Assembly: GCA_905209765.1 (NCBI GenBank) | Contig: CAJLUE010000019.1 | Location: forward strand, 1 to 27,805 | Length of the DNA stretch: 27,805 nucleotides | Source: an uncultured Collinsella sp. | GTDB lineage: Bacteria > Actinomycetota > Coriobacteriia > Coriobacteriales > Coriobacteriaceae | Direction of reading: 5' to 3' | Shown: positions 1 to 7,004 of the stretch, piece by piece | Numbering within the stretch: position 1 is the stretch's first letter | Layout: the number at the start of each line of letters is the position of its first letter | Position numbers and translations under genes: made by a program | Notes under the pieces: generated by a model | Seen by the model: only the letters and a program-made list of their open reading frames with translations | Databases searched by the model: none | Told to the model about the DNA's origin: nothing

Positions 1-1
1 T

Positions 2-100
2 GCCGAGCAGAAGGTCTCGGTGCTCCTTAAGGACGTCGACGGCAACGACGTGCTCACCGACGGCGAGGCCGCCAACACCGACGACAACCTCTCGTTCTAA
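2..100 (+). CDS. C-terminal end of an unidentified protein (partial)
   Basis: An open frame enters from the left edge and closes with TAA at 98-100, giving 32 residues that end in the acidic sequence EAANTDDNLSF. GC-rich third positions match the neighbouring genes, which supports a real coding end. There are no recognisable motifs and I cannot assign a family. It is on the same strand as the HIT gene, with a long inverted repeat between them. Confidence 0.6.
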   Translation, partial: AEQKVSVLLKDVDGNDVLTDGEAANTDDNLSF

Positions 101-120
101 CCATCTCGCAGCCTACTTTG

Positions 121-230
121 GGGTAGTCTTTTTGGGACGGGGCTTTTTTGACTACCCTTGCGCGACGGCTCGCTAGGTGCCTGCGCTTGCGAAAAAGTAG
201 TCAAAAAAGCCCCGTCCCAAAAAGACTACC
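121..230. repeat. Long inverted repeat with GGGACGGGGCTTTTTT core (copy 1)
   Basis: Arms 122-155 and 197-230 are perfect reverse complements over 34 bp, separated by a 41-nt loop. Each arm is itself bounded by a short inverted repeat: GGGTAGTC at 121-128 faces GACTACCC at 150-157 on the left, and GTAGTC at 197-202 faces GACTACC at 224-230 on the right. A closely related structure lies at 15910-16019. It could act as a terminator, but the stem is far longer than an intrinsic terminator needs. A REP/REPIN-like intergenic repeat is an alternative. Confidence 0.85.
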
Positions 231-255
231 TTGGTCTGTGAGAAAGGAACCTACC

Positions 256-591
256 ATGTGTGATTGCATCTTCTGCAAAATTGCCAACCACGAGATCCCC
301 TCGACTGTTGTCTATGAGGACGACCAGGTCATCGCGTTCGACGACCTCAACCCCCAGGCGCCGGTCCACACGCTCGTGATCCCCAAGAAGCACTACAGCG
401 ACATCGCCGACAACGTGCCTGCCGAGACCATGGGCGCCATGGCCCACGCCATCCAGGAGGTCGCTAAGGCCAAGGGCCTGGAGGACGGTTTCCGCGTCAT
501 CTCCAACAAGGGCGTCAATGCCGGCCAGACCGTCATGCACTTCCACATGCACGTCCTCGGCGGCAAGAACCTGGGCGAGAACCTCATCTGA
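256..591 (+). CDS. HIT-family nucleotide-binding hydrolase
   Basis: This 111-residue protein is a histidine-triad hydrolase of the HINT/HIT type, cytosolic enzymes that hydrolyse AMP-lysine, AMP-phosphoramidate or related nucleotide conjugates. The signature HxHxHxx is present as HFHMHVL at residues 95-101, and the N-terminal CxxC (C4, C7 in CDCIFCKI) matches HINT proteins that carry a zinc-binding pair. The length is typical. The frame is open from 148, but that would start inside the upstream inverted repeat. ATG 256 follows a good ribosome site (AGAAAGGA, 241-248) and gives the canonical HIT start, so it is preferred. The exact substrate cannot be told. Confidence 0.93.
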   Translation: MCDCIFCKIANHEIPSTVVYEDDQVIAFDDLNPQAPVHTLVIPKKHYSDIADNVPAETMGAMAHAIQEVAKAKGLEDGFRVISNKGVNAGQTVMHFHMHVLGGKNLGENLI

Positions 592-632
592 GGACGCACA
601 GCCCGTCGCCTTGGCTGCCTTTGGAGTAACCT

Positions 633-1523
633 ATGCAGCTTTCTCAACTCGAATACCTTCAAGCGGTAGCGAACTACGGCGGCGTGCGCAAAGCGGCTCG
701 CGCCGTTCACGTGAGCCCACAGGCCGTTTCGTCGGCAATCAAAAAGTTGGAATCTGAGTATCAGATTGTTTTGCTCGACCGATCGGCGGGGGAGGCTGTT
801 TTGTCTCCGGCGGGCAGAGAATTTGCGCGTCGTGCACGCGTGATCCTGGCACAAGTCGACGATCTCAAAAAGTACGCTCAATCGGGGAACGGCGGCGTTT
901 CGCCCGACGGCCACTTCCGTCTTTACGCCCCCTGTCTTCACGGGCGGGGGCGTCTTTTTTCCGAAAACTGGTACGACTCGTTTGAAAGCTCGCACCCCCA
1001 GATTCACCTTGATGTTTGGCATCAGCCAACGGCCACATGCTTTGAATCACTTGTGCTTGGCATTTCGGATGCGGCCATCTCATTTGAGGAACCAAGGGAT
1101 AGTGTCCTTTCTTCGAAATACTTGGGTGAAAAGGAGCTCAAGGTTCTTTCGTGTCCAGCGGGTCATCAATCTGTGGGTGCTATGACCGTTCGTGAGTTGC
1201 TGGGCGGCAGGCTCGCTGTTCCCATTAATTTGTCACCCTGTCTCAATGCAATCAACCAATGTCCCGAGGCTCAGCTGGTTAATTTCCGCTTCCGCGACGT
1301 CGAATACGAAAACAGGGCGCAGACTGAGTTTCTTCAAGTCGGGGGATTGATATTGAGTTTTTCTGGCTCGTCTCTCGCAACAGATGGACTGGAAGTGAGC
1401 GAGTGCTCCATTGAAGGCTCGCATGACGTGGCCTTGCCCATCTATTTTTGCTATCGACAAAATGCCTGGACCGATCGACACCAGACGGTATTTCTTCACC
1501 TATTGCGTCATCTCGCTTCGTGA
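633..1523 (+). CDS. LysR-family transcriptional regulator
   Basis: This 296-residue protein has a typical LysR length and an N-terminal winged helix-turn-helix (about residues 3-62; LEYLQAVANYGGVRKAA, then SPQAVSSAIKKLESE as recognition region). The rest should be the effector-binding domain, although it is divergent and gives no ligand clue. GGAG at 623-626 lies just upstream of ATG 633. The gene is 41 bp after the HIT gene and 119 bp before an MFS transporter on the same strand, so it may control that transporter; this is inference from position. Its base composition is less GC-rich than the flanking metabolic genes. Confidence 0.9.
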   Translation: MQLSQLEYLQAVANYGGVRKAARAVHVSPQAVSSAIKKLESEYQIVLLDRSAGEAVLSPAGREFARRARVILAQVDDLKKYAQSGNGGVSPDGHFRLYAPCLHGRGRLFSENWYDSFESSHPQIHLDVWHQPTATCFESLVLGISDAAISFEEPRDSVLSSKYLGEKELKVLSCPAGHQSVGAMTVRELLGGRLAVPINLSPCLNAINQCPEAQLVNFRFRDVEYENRAQTEFLQVGGLILSFSGSSLATDGLEVSECSIEGSHDVALPIYFCYRQNAWTDRHQTVFLHLLRHLAS

Positions 1524-1562
1524 GGCCATTTGGCCTCGTGGCGTCAAGTGAATGTTGACGCC
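1522..1562 (+). terminator. Two small hairpins after the LysR gene
   Basis: GAGGCCA (1522-1528) pairs with TGGCCTC (1531-1537), and GGCGTCAA (1540-1547) pairs with TTGACGCC (1555-1562) around a 7-nt loop. The first overlaps the stop codon. Neither has a strong T-run, so they are weak terminator or mRNA-end candidates. Confidence 0.35.
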
Positions 1563-1642
1563 TTGTAACACATGACTGACGGCTTTGCCCTCATGCTTTT
1601 CCAAGATTTCGGTTTGGGCTATTGGCTCTTGGGGGGCGGAGC

Positions 1643-2701
1643 ATGAAAAACCGTACGGTTTTGCTTTATATGACGTTCGTTTTTCTGTCGAACTTCAGCA
1701 CCATTTTGTATTTTCTGACGGTTTACCTTGAATTCGTCGGATTCTCGATGGTAGCGATTTCTAGCATGATGATTGCATACCAAGTGAGTAAGTTCATTCT
1801 TGAGGTTCCTACTGGTTATATTGCTGACAGGTTTGGACGAAAGACAAGCGGTCTCGTTGGCGTCGTGGGAATGCTTGGATACTACGCCGCCCTACTTTTC
1901 GCCCGTTCTCCTCTGCTTTTAATCGGCGCGTTTGCTCTCAAAGGATTTGCAGTTGCATGTGTGAGCGGATCCATAGAAGCGATCTACATTGACAGCGTCT
2001 CTCAGGACCAGCTCGTAAGACTTAATGTCGTTGAGCGATTTGTTTTCTATGCCTCTTATGCCATCTCCGCTTGCGTGGGCGGTTTCATTTCGTCTGTCGG
2101 TGCATATCTCATTGGTCTTTCGGCAGATATCATCGCAATGGTGTTGACGTTGGTTGTCGTTGCCAGCATTCCTGAGATGCGAAGAGGGGACACTGCAGCG
2201 ACACCTAAGCGTGGAATTAGCCCGAAGATGATCGGTGCCGCTATTGCGCGTAACGGCATTCTTCGTTCAGCGTTCATCATGGACTGCTCTCAGGCGTTTG
2301 CTTTTGTCGCCCTGGAAGACTTTTTCTCACTGTTGCTTGCGGGTCGCGGAATGAATGCCGTCGCTTCGGGTGTGATCATTGCGGTCCAGCTCCTTGCCTC
2401 GGCCTCCATGGGGCTTATTGTGCCCAGTGTGATTGCTCATGTCGACAAGGGCCGTTTTGCGCGTATTTGCGGCATCGTGCGCCTTTCCCTGACTGCTCTG
2501 TTTTTGATTCCCTTTACTCCGGTCTATTTGCTGCCCGTGTTCTATGTACTGCAGACGGTCGCTTACTCGTTATTTGCTCCAATTAAATACTCAATTTTTC
2601 AAAATGCTGTCGATTCTTCGATGCGCTGTTCACTGATTTCGGTCCAAAGCCAGATGGTGGCGGTGGGTGCCATCCTTTCTATCTGTTCAATGCTGCGTTG
2701 A
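1643..2701 (+). CDS. MFS transporter, C-terminus frameshifted
   Basis: This is a major facilitator superfamily membrane transporter; the substrate is unknown. Motif A, GYIADRFGRKTSG, is at residues 58-70 between the second and third membrane helices, and hydrophobic helices continue through the protein. The frame is open from 1622, but ATG 1643 is directly preceded by a strong GGGGGGCGGAG site and starts at the usual position for the first helix. The frame stops at 2699-2701 after 352 residues, within the last helices. The missing tail continues in another frame to 2802. With one base restored the product would be 386 residues, a normal MFS length. It may be a recent inactivation or a sequence error. 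Confidence 0.85.
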   Translation: MKNRTVLLYMTFVFLSNFSTILYFLTVYLEFVGFSMVAISSMMIAYQVSKFILEVPTGYIADRFGRKTSGLVGVVGMLGYYAALLFARSPLLLIGAFALKGFAVACVSGSIEAIYIDSVSQDQLVRLNVVERFVFYASYAISACVGGFISSVGAYLIGLSADIIAMVLTLVVVASIPEMRRGDTAATPKRGISPKMIGAAIARNGILRSAFIMDCSQAFAFVALEDFFSLLLAGRGMNAVASGVIIAVQLLASASMGLIVPSVIAHVDKGRFARICGIVRLSLTALFLIPFTPVYLLPVFYVLQTVAYSLFAPIKYSIFQNAVDSSMRCSLISVQSQMVAVGAILSICSMLR

Positions 2702-2802
2702 GCAGCATCGCGGGCATTCGAGCCATATTGCTTGTAGCGCTCGGGATATCTTCTTTGGTGTATATCCCCGCGCTCTTTCGTCTTACAAGTCAAAGGCCAT
2801 GA
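2686..2802 (+). pseudogene. Out-of-frame C-terminal tail of the MFS transporter
   Basis: In the frame ending with TGA 2800-2802 the sequence reads FNAALSSIAGIRAILLVALG and then ISSLVYIPALFRLTSQRP: a loop, one hydrophobic helix and a basic tail. That is what is expected after the interrupted transporter frame. The switch point lies around 2671-2690, near CCTTTCTATCTG. Loss of one base there explains both frames. Confidence 0.75.
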
Positions 2803-2835
2803 GTATTTGGGCACCGATAACTTATATATCAACGC

Positions 2836-2869
2836 AATAAACCCGAGCGCGAGGGCGTTTGGGTTTATT
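2836..2869 (+). terminator. Hairpin before the first acetate kinase gene
   Basis: AATAAACCC (2836-2844) pairs perfectly with GGGTTTATT (2861-2869). It lies 34 bp after the reconstructed end of the MFS gene and 54 bp before the acetate kinase start. It may terminate the former or form a leader hairpin for the latter. A hairpin with the same TAAACCCG / GGGTTTATT halves lies in the leader of pta. Confidence 0.5.
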
Positions 2870-2922
2870 ATTGAAGCGTATGTAACCTGGCGGCGCCACA
2901 CCGCCTGTTAGTAGGGAGACAC

Positions 2923-4101
2923 ATGAACGTTCTGGTCGTCAACGCAGGATCTTCGACGCTTAAGTATCAGGTCATCGATACCAAGTCCCACAAGGTGTCC
3001 GCAAAGGGCTCCTGCGAGCGCGTCTGCTTTACCGGCGGTACCTTCACCCACGCTGCCAACGGTTCCAAGAAGGTGACCGAGAACATCGAGTTCCCCGACC
3101 ACAAGGTCGCCATCGAGGTCGTCCTGAAGGACCTCGAGGCCAACGGCGTCAAGATCGAGGGCATCGGCCACCGTATCGTTCAGGGCGGTTGGTACTTCGG
3201 CGATTCCTCCCTCGTCGACGAGGACGTCCTCGCCAAGATCCGCGAGGTCGCTCCGCTCGCCCCGCTGCACAACAACCCCGAGGCCAACGTTATCGAGTAC
3301 TGCCTGGAGCAGTATCCCGACCTGCCCAACGTCACGGTCTACGACACTGCTTTCCACTTCAATATGCCCGAGGTCGCCAAGACCTACGCCCTGCCCAAGG
3401 ACGTCTGCGACAAGCTGCACATCCGTAAGTACGGCGCCCACGGCACCAGCTACCGCTACATCTCCAAGAAGGTTGCCGAGATGACCAACGGCGAGGCTCG
3501 CAAGGTCGTCGTGTGCCACATCGGTTCCGGTGCTTCCCTGTGTGCCATCGAGGACGGCAAGTGCATGGACACCACCATGGGCTTGACCCCGCTCGACGGT
3601 GTCATGATGGGCACCCGCTGCGGCTCCATCGACCCTGCTACCGTGTGCTACCTGCAGCGCGAAGGCGGCTACACCTTCGACGAGGTCGACGAGATGATGA
3701 ACAAGAAGTCCGGCCTTTTGGCTGTGACCGGCGGCAAGACCAACGACTGCCGCAACGTTGAGGAGCTCGCCGCTGCCGGCGACCCCGAGGCCCAGCTCGC
3801 CTTCGACATGTTCGTCTACAAGATTGCCGCCAAGGCCGCCGAGATGGCCACTTCCATGTGCGGCATGGACACCCTGGTCTTTACCGCCGGCATCGGCGAG
3901 CACGCTCCGGCCGTTCGCGCTGGCGTGGCCGACCGCCTGGCCTTTATGGGCGTCAAGATGGACCATGCCCGCAACGCCCTGCGCGGCGACGGCGCTTGGT
4001 GCCTGTCCGCCAAGGATTCCAAGGTCAAGATCTTCGTCATCCCCACGGATGAGGAGTTCATGATCGCTTCCGACGTCGAGCGCATCGTCAACAGCAAGTA
4101 A
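2923..4101 (+). CDS. ackA: Acetate kinase, divergent paralogue 1
   Basis: Acetate kinase (392 residues; the family is about 395-400) interconverts acetyl phosphate + ADP with acetate + ATP in the cytosol. The N-terminal phosphate-binding VVNAGSS, GHRIVQGG (Arg84), YDTAFH (Asp141), YGAHGTS (His173), GTRCGSIDP (Arg232), TAGIGEHAP and the C-terminal TDEEFMIA are all present. Two normally conserved positions differ: GTSH is GTSY (Tyr177), and CHxGNG is CHIGSG (Ser202). The second paralogue keeps both. Codon use is very C-rich at third positions, which suggests high expression. GGGAG precedes ATG 2923. Altered acyl specificity is possible but only inferred. Confidence 0.95.
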   Translation: MNVLVVNAGSSTLKYQVIDTKSHKVSAKGSCERVCFTGGTFTHAANGSKKVTENIEFPDHKVAIEVVLKDLEANGVKIEGIGHRIVQGGWYFGDSSLVDEDVLAKIREVAPLAPLHNNPEANVIEYCLEQYPDLPNVTVYDTAFHFNMPEVAKTYALPKDVCDKLHIRKYGAHGTSYRYISKKVAEMTNGEARKVVVCHIGSGASLCAIEDGKCMDTTMGLTPLDGVMMGTRCGSIDPATVCYLQREGGYTFDEVDEMMNKKSGLLAVTGGKTNDCRNVEELAAAGDPEAQLAFDMFVYKIAAKAAEMATSMCGMDTLVFTAGIGEHAPAVRAGVADRLAFMGVKMDHARNALRGDGAWCLSAKDSKVKIFVIPTDEEFMIASDVERIVNSK

Positions 4102-4112
4102 TTGCAAGAGGG

Positions 4113-4151
4113 GAGGGGCTGGACGACCAAGTGCCGTTCAGCCCCTCTTTT
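4113..4151 (+). terminator. Rho-independent terminator after acetate kinase 1
   Basis: GAGGGGCTG (4113-4121) pairs with CAGCCCCTC (4139-4147), extended by three more base pairs (one G-T), and is followed by TTTT. It lies 12 bp after the stop codon and indicates separate transcription of the two acetate kinase genes. Confidence 0.85.
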
Positions 4152-4172
4152 GCGCTCGTTTGGCGATATGTC

Positions 4173-4199
4173 TGATAGCTATTTATCAAGATGTGATAA
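4173..4199. promoter_or_regulatory. Possible operator, TGATA/TATCA half-sites upstream of acetate kinase 2
   Basis: TTATCA (4183-4188) and TGATAA (4194-4199) form a 6-5-6 inverted repeat. A further TGATA at 4173-4177 pairs with TATCA at 4184-4188. The sites lie in an AT-rich gap 67-93 bp before the start codon. No known regulator consensus is recognised. Confidence 0.35.
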
Positions 4200-4265
4200 C
4201 TTCTTATTAAAATGCGGTCGCCTTAAGAGGTCTGCGTCGACCGTATTGCACTGCAAAGGAGTCTC

Positions 4266-5444
4266 ATGAACGTACTTGTTGTCAACGCCGGCAGCTCAAG
4301 TCTTAAATATCAGCTTCTGGATACCGATACCCGCGAGGTTTTCGCCAAGGGCAACTGCGAGCGTATCGGCTCGGACATGGGTATCTTTGGTCATTCCGAG
4401 AACGGTGGCGCCAAGCAGACCGAGGAGGTTCCCTTCCCCGATCATCGCTCTGCTATCGCTCGCGTGCTCGAGGAGCTCGAGAAGACCGACTTTACGATCG
4501 ATGGCATCGGCCACCGTATCGTTCAGGGCGGCTGGCACTTCGATGATTCCGCAGTCGTTGACGACGAGGTCATGGCTAAGATCCTTGAGGTGGCCCCGCT
4601 CGCCCCACTGCACAATTACGGCGAGGCCGCGGCAATCGAATACTGCCGCGAGAAGTATCCGGAGCTGCCCAACGTGGCCGTTTTCGACACCTCGTTCCAC
4701 ATGACCATGCCCGAGGTTGCCTACACCTACGCGCTGCCCAAGGACGTGTGCGACAAGTACCATGTGCGCAAGTACGGCGCCCACGGTACGAGCCACCGCT
4801 ACGAGTGGATGATGGCAAAGGAGATTCTGGGCTCGTGCTGCCACCGTCTGCTTTCGTGCCATCTGGGCAACGGCGCTTCGCTCGCCGCCATTGAGGACGG
4901 CGTTTGCCGCGACACCACGATGGGGCTCACGCCGCTCGACGGCCTGATGATGGGAACCCGCTGCGGCTCCATCGACCCGGCTACCGTGTGCTACCTGCAG
5001 CGCGAGGGCGGTTACAGCTACCAGGAAGTCGATGACATGATGAACAAGCAGTCCGGCCTGCTTGCCATCTCGGGCATCTCCAACGATGCCCGCGACATCC
5101 GTACGCGCGCCTCCGAGGGTGACGAGCGCTGCCTGCTCGCCTTCGATATGTTCGCCTACAAGGCCATGCAACAGGCCGGTTCCATGATTGCCTCCATGGC
5201 GGGCGTGGATACCATCACCTTTACCGCCGGCATCGGCGAGAACGACTGGTCGATCCGCAAGGCCTTCTGTGACTGCTTTGAGTGGCTGGGCGTGCGTATC
5301 GACAACAACAAGAACCGCGAGGCCGTGGGCAACGGCCCGCAGGTCATCAGCGCCGCCGGCTCTTCCGTCACGGTCATGGTCATCCCCACCGACGAGGAAT
5401 ACATGATCGCCCACGACGTCGAGCGCCTGACCAAGAACAACTAA
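4266..5444 (+). CDS. ackA: Acetate kinase, canonical paralogue 2
   Basis: A second 392-residue acetate kinase starts 164 bp after the first and aligns with it without gaps through at least the first 210 residues. All expected motifs are intact: VVNAGSS, GHRIVQGG (Arg84), FDTSFH (Asp141), YGAHGTSHRY (His173, His177), CHLGNGASLAAI (Asn202), GTRCGSIDP, TAGIGEND and TDEEYMIA. It is therefore the better candidate for the standard Pta-AckA route. AAGGAG at 4256-4261 sets the start at ATG 4266. A terminator separates it from the first copy and a possible operator lies upstream, so the two genes are probably regulated differently. Codon choice is slightly less biased than in copy 1. Confidence 0.96.
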   Translation: MNVLVVNAGSSSLKYQLLDTDTREVFAKGNCERIGSDMGIFGHSENGGAKQTEEVPFPDHRSAIARVLEELEKTDFTIDGIGHRIVQGGWHFDDSAVVDDEVMAKILEVAPLAPLHNYGEAAAIEYCREKYPELPNVAVFDTSFHMTMPEVAYTYALPKDVCDKYHVRKYGAHGTSHRYEWMMAKEILGSCCHRLLSCHLGNGASLAAIEDGVCRDTTMGLTPLDGLMMGTRCGSIDPATVCYLQREGGYSYQEVDDMMNKQSGLLAISGISNDARDIRTRASEGDERCLLAFDMFAYKAMQQAGSMIASMAGVDTITFTAGIGENDWSIRKAFCDCFEWLGVRIDNNKNREAVGNGPQVISAAGSSVTVMVIPTDEEYMIAHDVERLTKNN

Positions 5445-5464
5445 CGCATTCGTCTGTAATTGAC

Positions 5465-5503
5465 AAAAAGGCCTCCAGAGCAACAGCTCCGGAGGCCTTT
5501 CTA
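5465..5503. terminator. Bidirectional terminator after acetate kinase 2
   Basis: AAAGGCCTCC (5467-5476) pairs perfectly with GGAGGCCTTT (5491-5500), with an A-run before and T-residues after. It lies 22 bp after the stop codon in the gap between convergent genes. From 5504 to 5650 I see no gene or clear signal. Confidence 0.8.
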
Positions 5504-5650
5504 CTAGCAGGCGGAAATTCCAATCCCAAAGTGATCGTCACCAGCAACGCCTGCGCTCCCAACAACGGCACCCGATCATTCAGATTCTCAGCCCCAGCTC
5601 GTAGCCAAGCCGCCGTCCGCCCCAGATCCCCTGAGCACCACGTGGCGGCA

Positions 5651-5777
5651 GGGACCCTACAGGGTAAAGCTCTGAAAACATTCCGCAGGACGCATGAAAC
5701 CCCCGCCGCACGAAGTGCGCAGCGGGGGTTTCATGCATGTCCGAGGACGTTTTCAGAGCTTTACCCTGTAGGGTCCC
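5651..5777. repeat. Nested long hairpin between ackA and pta
   Basis: There are three stacked stems: 5651-5679 with 5749-5777 (29 bp, perfect), 5692-5706 with 5722-5736 (15 bp, perfect), and 5707-5711 with 5715-5719 around GAA. The two unpaired segments between the outer stems (5680-5691 and 5737-5748) resemble each other in direct orientation (TCCGCAGGAC and TCCGAGGAC). The element ends 15 bp from the pta stop codon and could terminate pta, but it is far larger than a terminator. Confidence 0.85.
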
Positions 5778-5792
5778 GAGGGGGTACGTCCG

Positions 5793-6773
5793 CTACTCAG
5801 CCATCTGAGCCTGGACGGCGGTGATGGCCACGACACCCACGATGTCGTCGGCAGAGCAGCCGCGCGACAGGTCGTTGACCGGCTTGGCGATGCCCTGCAG
5901 GATGGGGCCGTAGGCGTCAGCGCCAGCGAAGCGCTGGACCAGCTTGTAGCCGATGTTGCCTGCCTCGAGGTCGGGGAATACCAGCACGTTGGCCTTACCG
6001 GCGACGGAGGAGCCGGGAGCCTTGAGCTGGGCGACGGTGGGGACGATAGCGGCATCGAGCTGCAGGTCACCGTCGATGGCGAGCTCGGGAGCCTTCTCCT
6101 TGCAGAACTTCACAGCCTCCTGGACCTTCTTGGCGACCTCGCCACCGGCGGAGCCCATGGTGGAGTAGGAGAGCATGGCCACGTGCGGCTCAACATTGCC
6201 CATGAAGGTGGACCAGGAGTGAGCGGAGGCGATGGCGATCTCGGAGAGCTCGTCAGAGGACGGGTTGATGTTGAGGCCGCAGTCGGCGAAGATCAGCGTG
6301 CCGTCGGTGCCGAACTGCGGGGTGTCGGTGCACATTACGAAGAAGGCCGAGACCAGCTTGGTGCCCGGGGCGGTCTTGAGGATCTGCAGCGCGGGGCGCA
6401 GGGTGTCGGCGGTGGAGTGGCAGGCGCCGGAGACCAGGCCGTCGGCGTCGCCCATCTTGACCATCATGGTGCCAAAGTAGGTGGCGTCCATCACCTGGGC
6501 GCGAGCCTGCTCGATGGTAACGCCCTTCTTGGCGCGGAGCTCGGCAAACTTCTGCGCGTACTCCTCATGCTTCTCGGCATTGCGCGGGTCGATGACGGTA
6601 GCGCCGGGAACGTCGATCTCGTCGGGGTTGCCCAGGATGACGAGTTTTGCCAGGCCCTCCTCGATGATTTTGTTTGCCGCGACGATGGTACGCGGGTCCT
6701 CGCCCTCGGGCAGGACGATCGTCTTAAGGTCGGCCTTGGCGGCAGACTTCATACGGTTTAGGAAATCGCTCAT
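5793..6773 (-). CDS. pta: Phosphate acetyltransferase
   Basis: This enzyme converts acetyl-CoA + phosphate to acetyl phosphate + CoA, supplying acetate kinase. At 326 residues it is the short form with only the catalytic domain, as in many Gram-positive bacteria, without the long N-terminal part of the enterobacterial enzyme. Family segments include KTIVLPEGEDPRT near the N-terminus, GLVSGACHSTADTLRPALQI, SYSTMGSA, and FPDLEAGNIGYKLVQRF followed by GADAYGPILQG. A good AAGGAG site (6778-6783 on the reverse strand) precedes the start. It is convergent with the tandem acetate kinase genes, so it is not cotranscribed with them. Confidence 0.96.
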   Translation of the reverse strand: MSDFLNRMKSAAKADLKTIVLPEGEDPRTIVAANKIIEEGLAKLVILGNPDEIDVPGATVIDPRNAEKHEEYAQKFAELRAKKGVTIEQARAQVMDATYFGTMMVKMGDADGLVSGACHSTADTLRPALQILKTAPGTKLVSAFFVMCTDTPQFGTDGTLIFADCGLNINPSSDELSEIAIASAHSWSTFMGNVEPHVAMLSYSTMGSAGGEVAKKVQEAVKFCKEKAPELAIDGDLQLDAAIVPTVAQLKAPGSSVAGKANVLVFPDLEAGNIGYKLVQRFAGADAYGPILQGIAKPVNDLSRGCSADDIVGVVAITAVQAQMAE

Positions 6774-6826
6774 GTTACTCCTTACAAGCGTTTCGCTAAG
6801 CTCCAGGCGCCCGGCTGTACACGAAT

Positions 6827-6847
6827 AAACCCGCTGCTAGCGGGTTT
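6827..6847 (-). promoter_or_regulatory. Leader hairpin upstream of pta
   Basis: AAACCCGCT (6827-6835) pairs perfectly with AGCGGGTTT (6839-6847) around a 3-nt loop. It lies 54 bp upstream of pta, between divergent genes, so there is no gene for it to terminate unless the pta promoter lies further upstream. On the pta strand the 3' arm continues into TTTATTC. It could be an attenuator or an mRNA-stabilising hairpin. Confidence 0.5.
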
Positions 6848-6920
6848 ACCTTTCAATAGTGTACGCCGCGGTGCTTGAGCTTTTCTTGTGTGGCAAGCTC
6901 ATTATAGGACGCATTAGCGC

Positions 6921-6926
6921 TATAAT
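6921..6926 (+). promoter_or_regulatory. Candidate -10 element (TATAAT) for glf
   Basis: A perfect TATAAT lies 78 bp before the glf start codon in the pta/glf divergent gap. No convincing -35 box is present at 16-18 bp spacing, so the assignment is tentative. Confidence 0.4.
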
Positions 6927-7004
6927 CGCTCAGATAAATATGTCTCGAAGAATGTTCGAGAAAAGCCCAGCTAACGAGCCCGTGGCTTTTGACAAGGAGT
7001 ATCG

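Noticed and set aside
148..255. Extended N-terminus of the HIT protein
   Set aside because: It would start inside the inverted repeat and add 36 Arg/Ser-rich residues. ATG 256 has a ribosome site and the normal family start.
2908..4107. Long open frame on the reverse strand opposite acetate kinase 1 (about 399 codons)
   Set aside because: It mirrors a clear acetate kinase. The strong C/G third-position bias removes stops on the opposite strand, and the translation is Val/Gly/Asp/His-rich with no family features. The same applies opposite acetate kinase 2.
5380..5571. Reverse-strand 63-codon frame with a hydrophobic stretch after acetate kinase 2
   Set aside because: It overlaps the acetate kinase end and terminator. 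It has no ribosome site and no convincing family similarity, so a decayed gene cannot be supported.
5651..5777. CRISPR array or transposon ends
   Set aside because: There are no regularly spaced direct repeats, no target-site duplication that I can identify, and no transposase or cas gene nearby.
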